DNA of 64,000 bases, from NCBI RefSeq assembly GCF_009664365.1, contig NZ_CP044310.1, positions 1,809,001 through 1,873,000 on the forward strand, written 5' to 3'. The notes beneath the pieces were generated by a model, which had not been told where the DNA came from, did not search any database, and saw only the letters and a program-made list of their open reading frames with translations. Shown piece after piece: positions 63,521 through 64,000 of the stretch; within the stretch, counting starts at the first letter, position 1; each line of letters begins with the position of its first letter. The position numbers and the translations under genes are program-made. This DNA is from Paenibacillus xylanilyticus (lineage in GTDB: Bacteria > Bacillota > Bacilli > Paenibacillales > Paenibacillaceae).

Positions 63521-63553
63521 GGCTGTGAATCTGTCGATTCACGGTCTTTTTTT
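63521..63553 (+). terminator. Rho-independent terminator after tRNA-Pro
   Basis: CTGTGAATC-tgtc-GATTCACGG (9 bp, one T-G pair) followed by TC and seven T residues. Confidence 0.9.
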
Positions 63554-64000
63554 GTTGAATCTGTTCTCATATGGTTAATGTTTAACTGGACGGTTTGTTT
63601 TGACTGGTTATGGACTACAATTCATATTAAAGGGGGTTAATGCGGAAACATGGGAACAGATTTATCTGCGATATGCAGAGTTTATGCTCCATTTATCTGA
63701 TTCATCTAATTTATGCATCAATTGAACTAAAAATAGGAAATGCTCCTGAGCGTAAAAGTTTATAGAATAGACATTAGAAAACGAATTCGATTTACATTGA
63801 GCTAGATGGAACCCTCGAGCAGATTCGGACACGATTCGACATCTGTGTTGGCGGCATATCCAATTATTGTTTATTATGTTTTTGAAAACGCAGACAAACC
63901 TTGACGGGAGCGTCGGAACAACGTTATTTACCCCCAACATCACGATGATTGGACTTCATGAAAAATTTCGCTTAAAATGTTGAACGAACGCAAATTACGG
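63554..64000. other. AT-rich stretch with no recognisable gene
   Basis: 447 bp to the right edge. The only longer open frame (63662-63943, minus) lacks a ribosome binding site and looks like random translation. No repeat of the tRNA 3' end was seen in it, so no attachment site is supported. Confidence 0.6.

Noticed and set aside
63662..63943. 93-codon minus-strand frame at the right edge
   Set aside because: No ribosome site and random-looking composition.
63423..64000. Attachment site of an integrated element at tRNA-Pro
   Set aside because: No second copy of the tRNA 3' end and no integrase gene are visible in the window.

Overview
This window reads as chromosomal DNA of a low-to-mid GC Gram-positive, spore-former-type Firmicute, most likely Paenibacillus or a close relative. 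The reasons are strong AGGAGG-type ribosome binding sites, frequent TTG/GTG starts, an S-layer-homology (SLH) protein, Lpl-type ABC transporters without their own ATPase, a membrane-anchored YesN-like AraC regulator, DUF5696/Yip1 genes, and many small GNAT and NUDIX genes. No rRNA, insertion sequence, prophage or CRISPR array was seen. One tRNA gene, tRNA-Pro(GGG), lies near the right edge. The identification rests on gene content read by eye, not on a database search.

Layout. 1-10 kb: the 3' end of a MalT-type LuxR regulator, an SLH/leucine-rich-repeat surface protein, two GNATs, a small secreted protein, a minus-strand group (DUF6773-like membrane protein, XRE regulator, secreted erythromycin-esterase-family protein), then rtcB and a DUF4272 gene. 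10-26 kb: a large carbohydrate locus. A divergent LacI regulator faces a run of two solute-binding proteins (one fused to two beta-sandwich-like modules), two complete permease pairs, an NHL-propeller/TPR membrane protein, a Yip1 protein, a DUF5696 protein and a cytoplasmic GH26 mannanase-like hydrolase. 26-37 kb: a SunI-like gene, a GrpB gene, then a second carbohydrate locus (LplA/B/C-type ABC importer, YesN-like AraC regulator, CxPSR sulfatase, secreted PL11 rhamnogalacturonan lyase).

37-45 kb: an MFS exporter with its TetR regulator (the same 19-bp operator-like sequence upstream of each gene), a DeoR regulator divergent from a metallophosphoesterase and an EamA transporter, and single housekeeping-like genes. 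45-52 kb: a tightly overlapping operon of a KAS III-like condensing enzyme, ATP-grasp ligase, 3beta-HSD/OleD-like reductase, metallo-beta-lactamase-fold hydrolase and a PaaK/F390-synthetase-like adenylating enzyme, followed by an SDR. This looks like an uncharacterised biosynthetic pathway. 52-64 kb: accessory and housekeeping genes (DJ-1/PfpI, GNATs, kinase-like protein, glutamate racemase, histidine phosphatase with a probable CTG start, DUF423, coaA, DUF3891, NUDIX hydrolases, cupin), then tRNA-Pro and an AT-rich stretch without a recognisable gene.

How it works together: both carbohydrate loci combine import with hydrolysis and local regulators, and neither encodes an ATPase. They probably share an MsmX-type ATPase encoded elsewhere (inference). 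The best candidates for something undescribed are the two-transporter NHL/Yip1/DUF5696/GH26 locus and the KAS III/ATP-grasp/adenylating-enzyme operon. Several genes too small or with starts too unusual for ordinary calling are listed: a 40-aa and a 44-aa membrane protein, a CTG-started phosphatase, and a small gene that may start at CTG.
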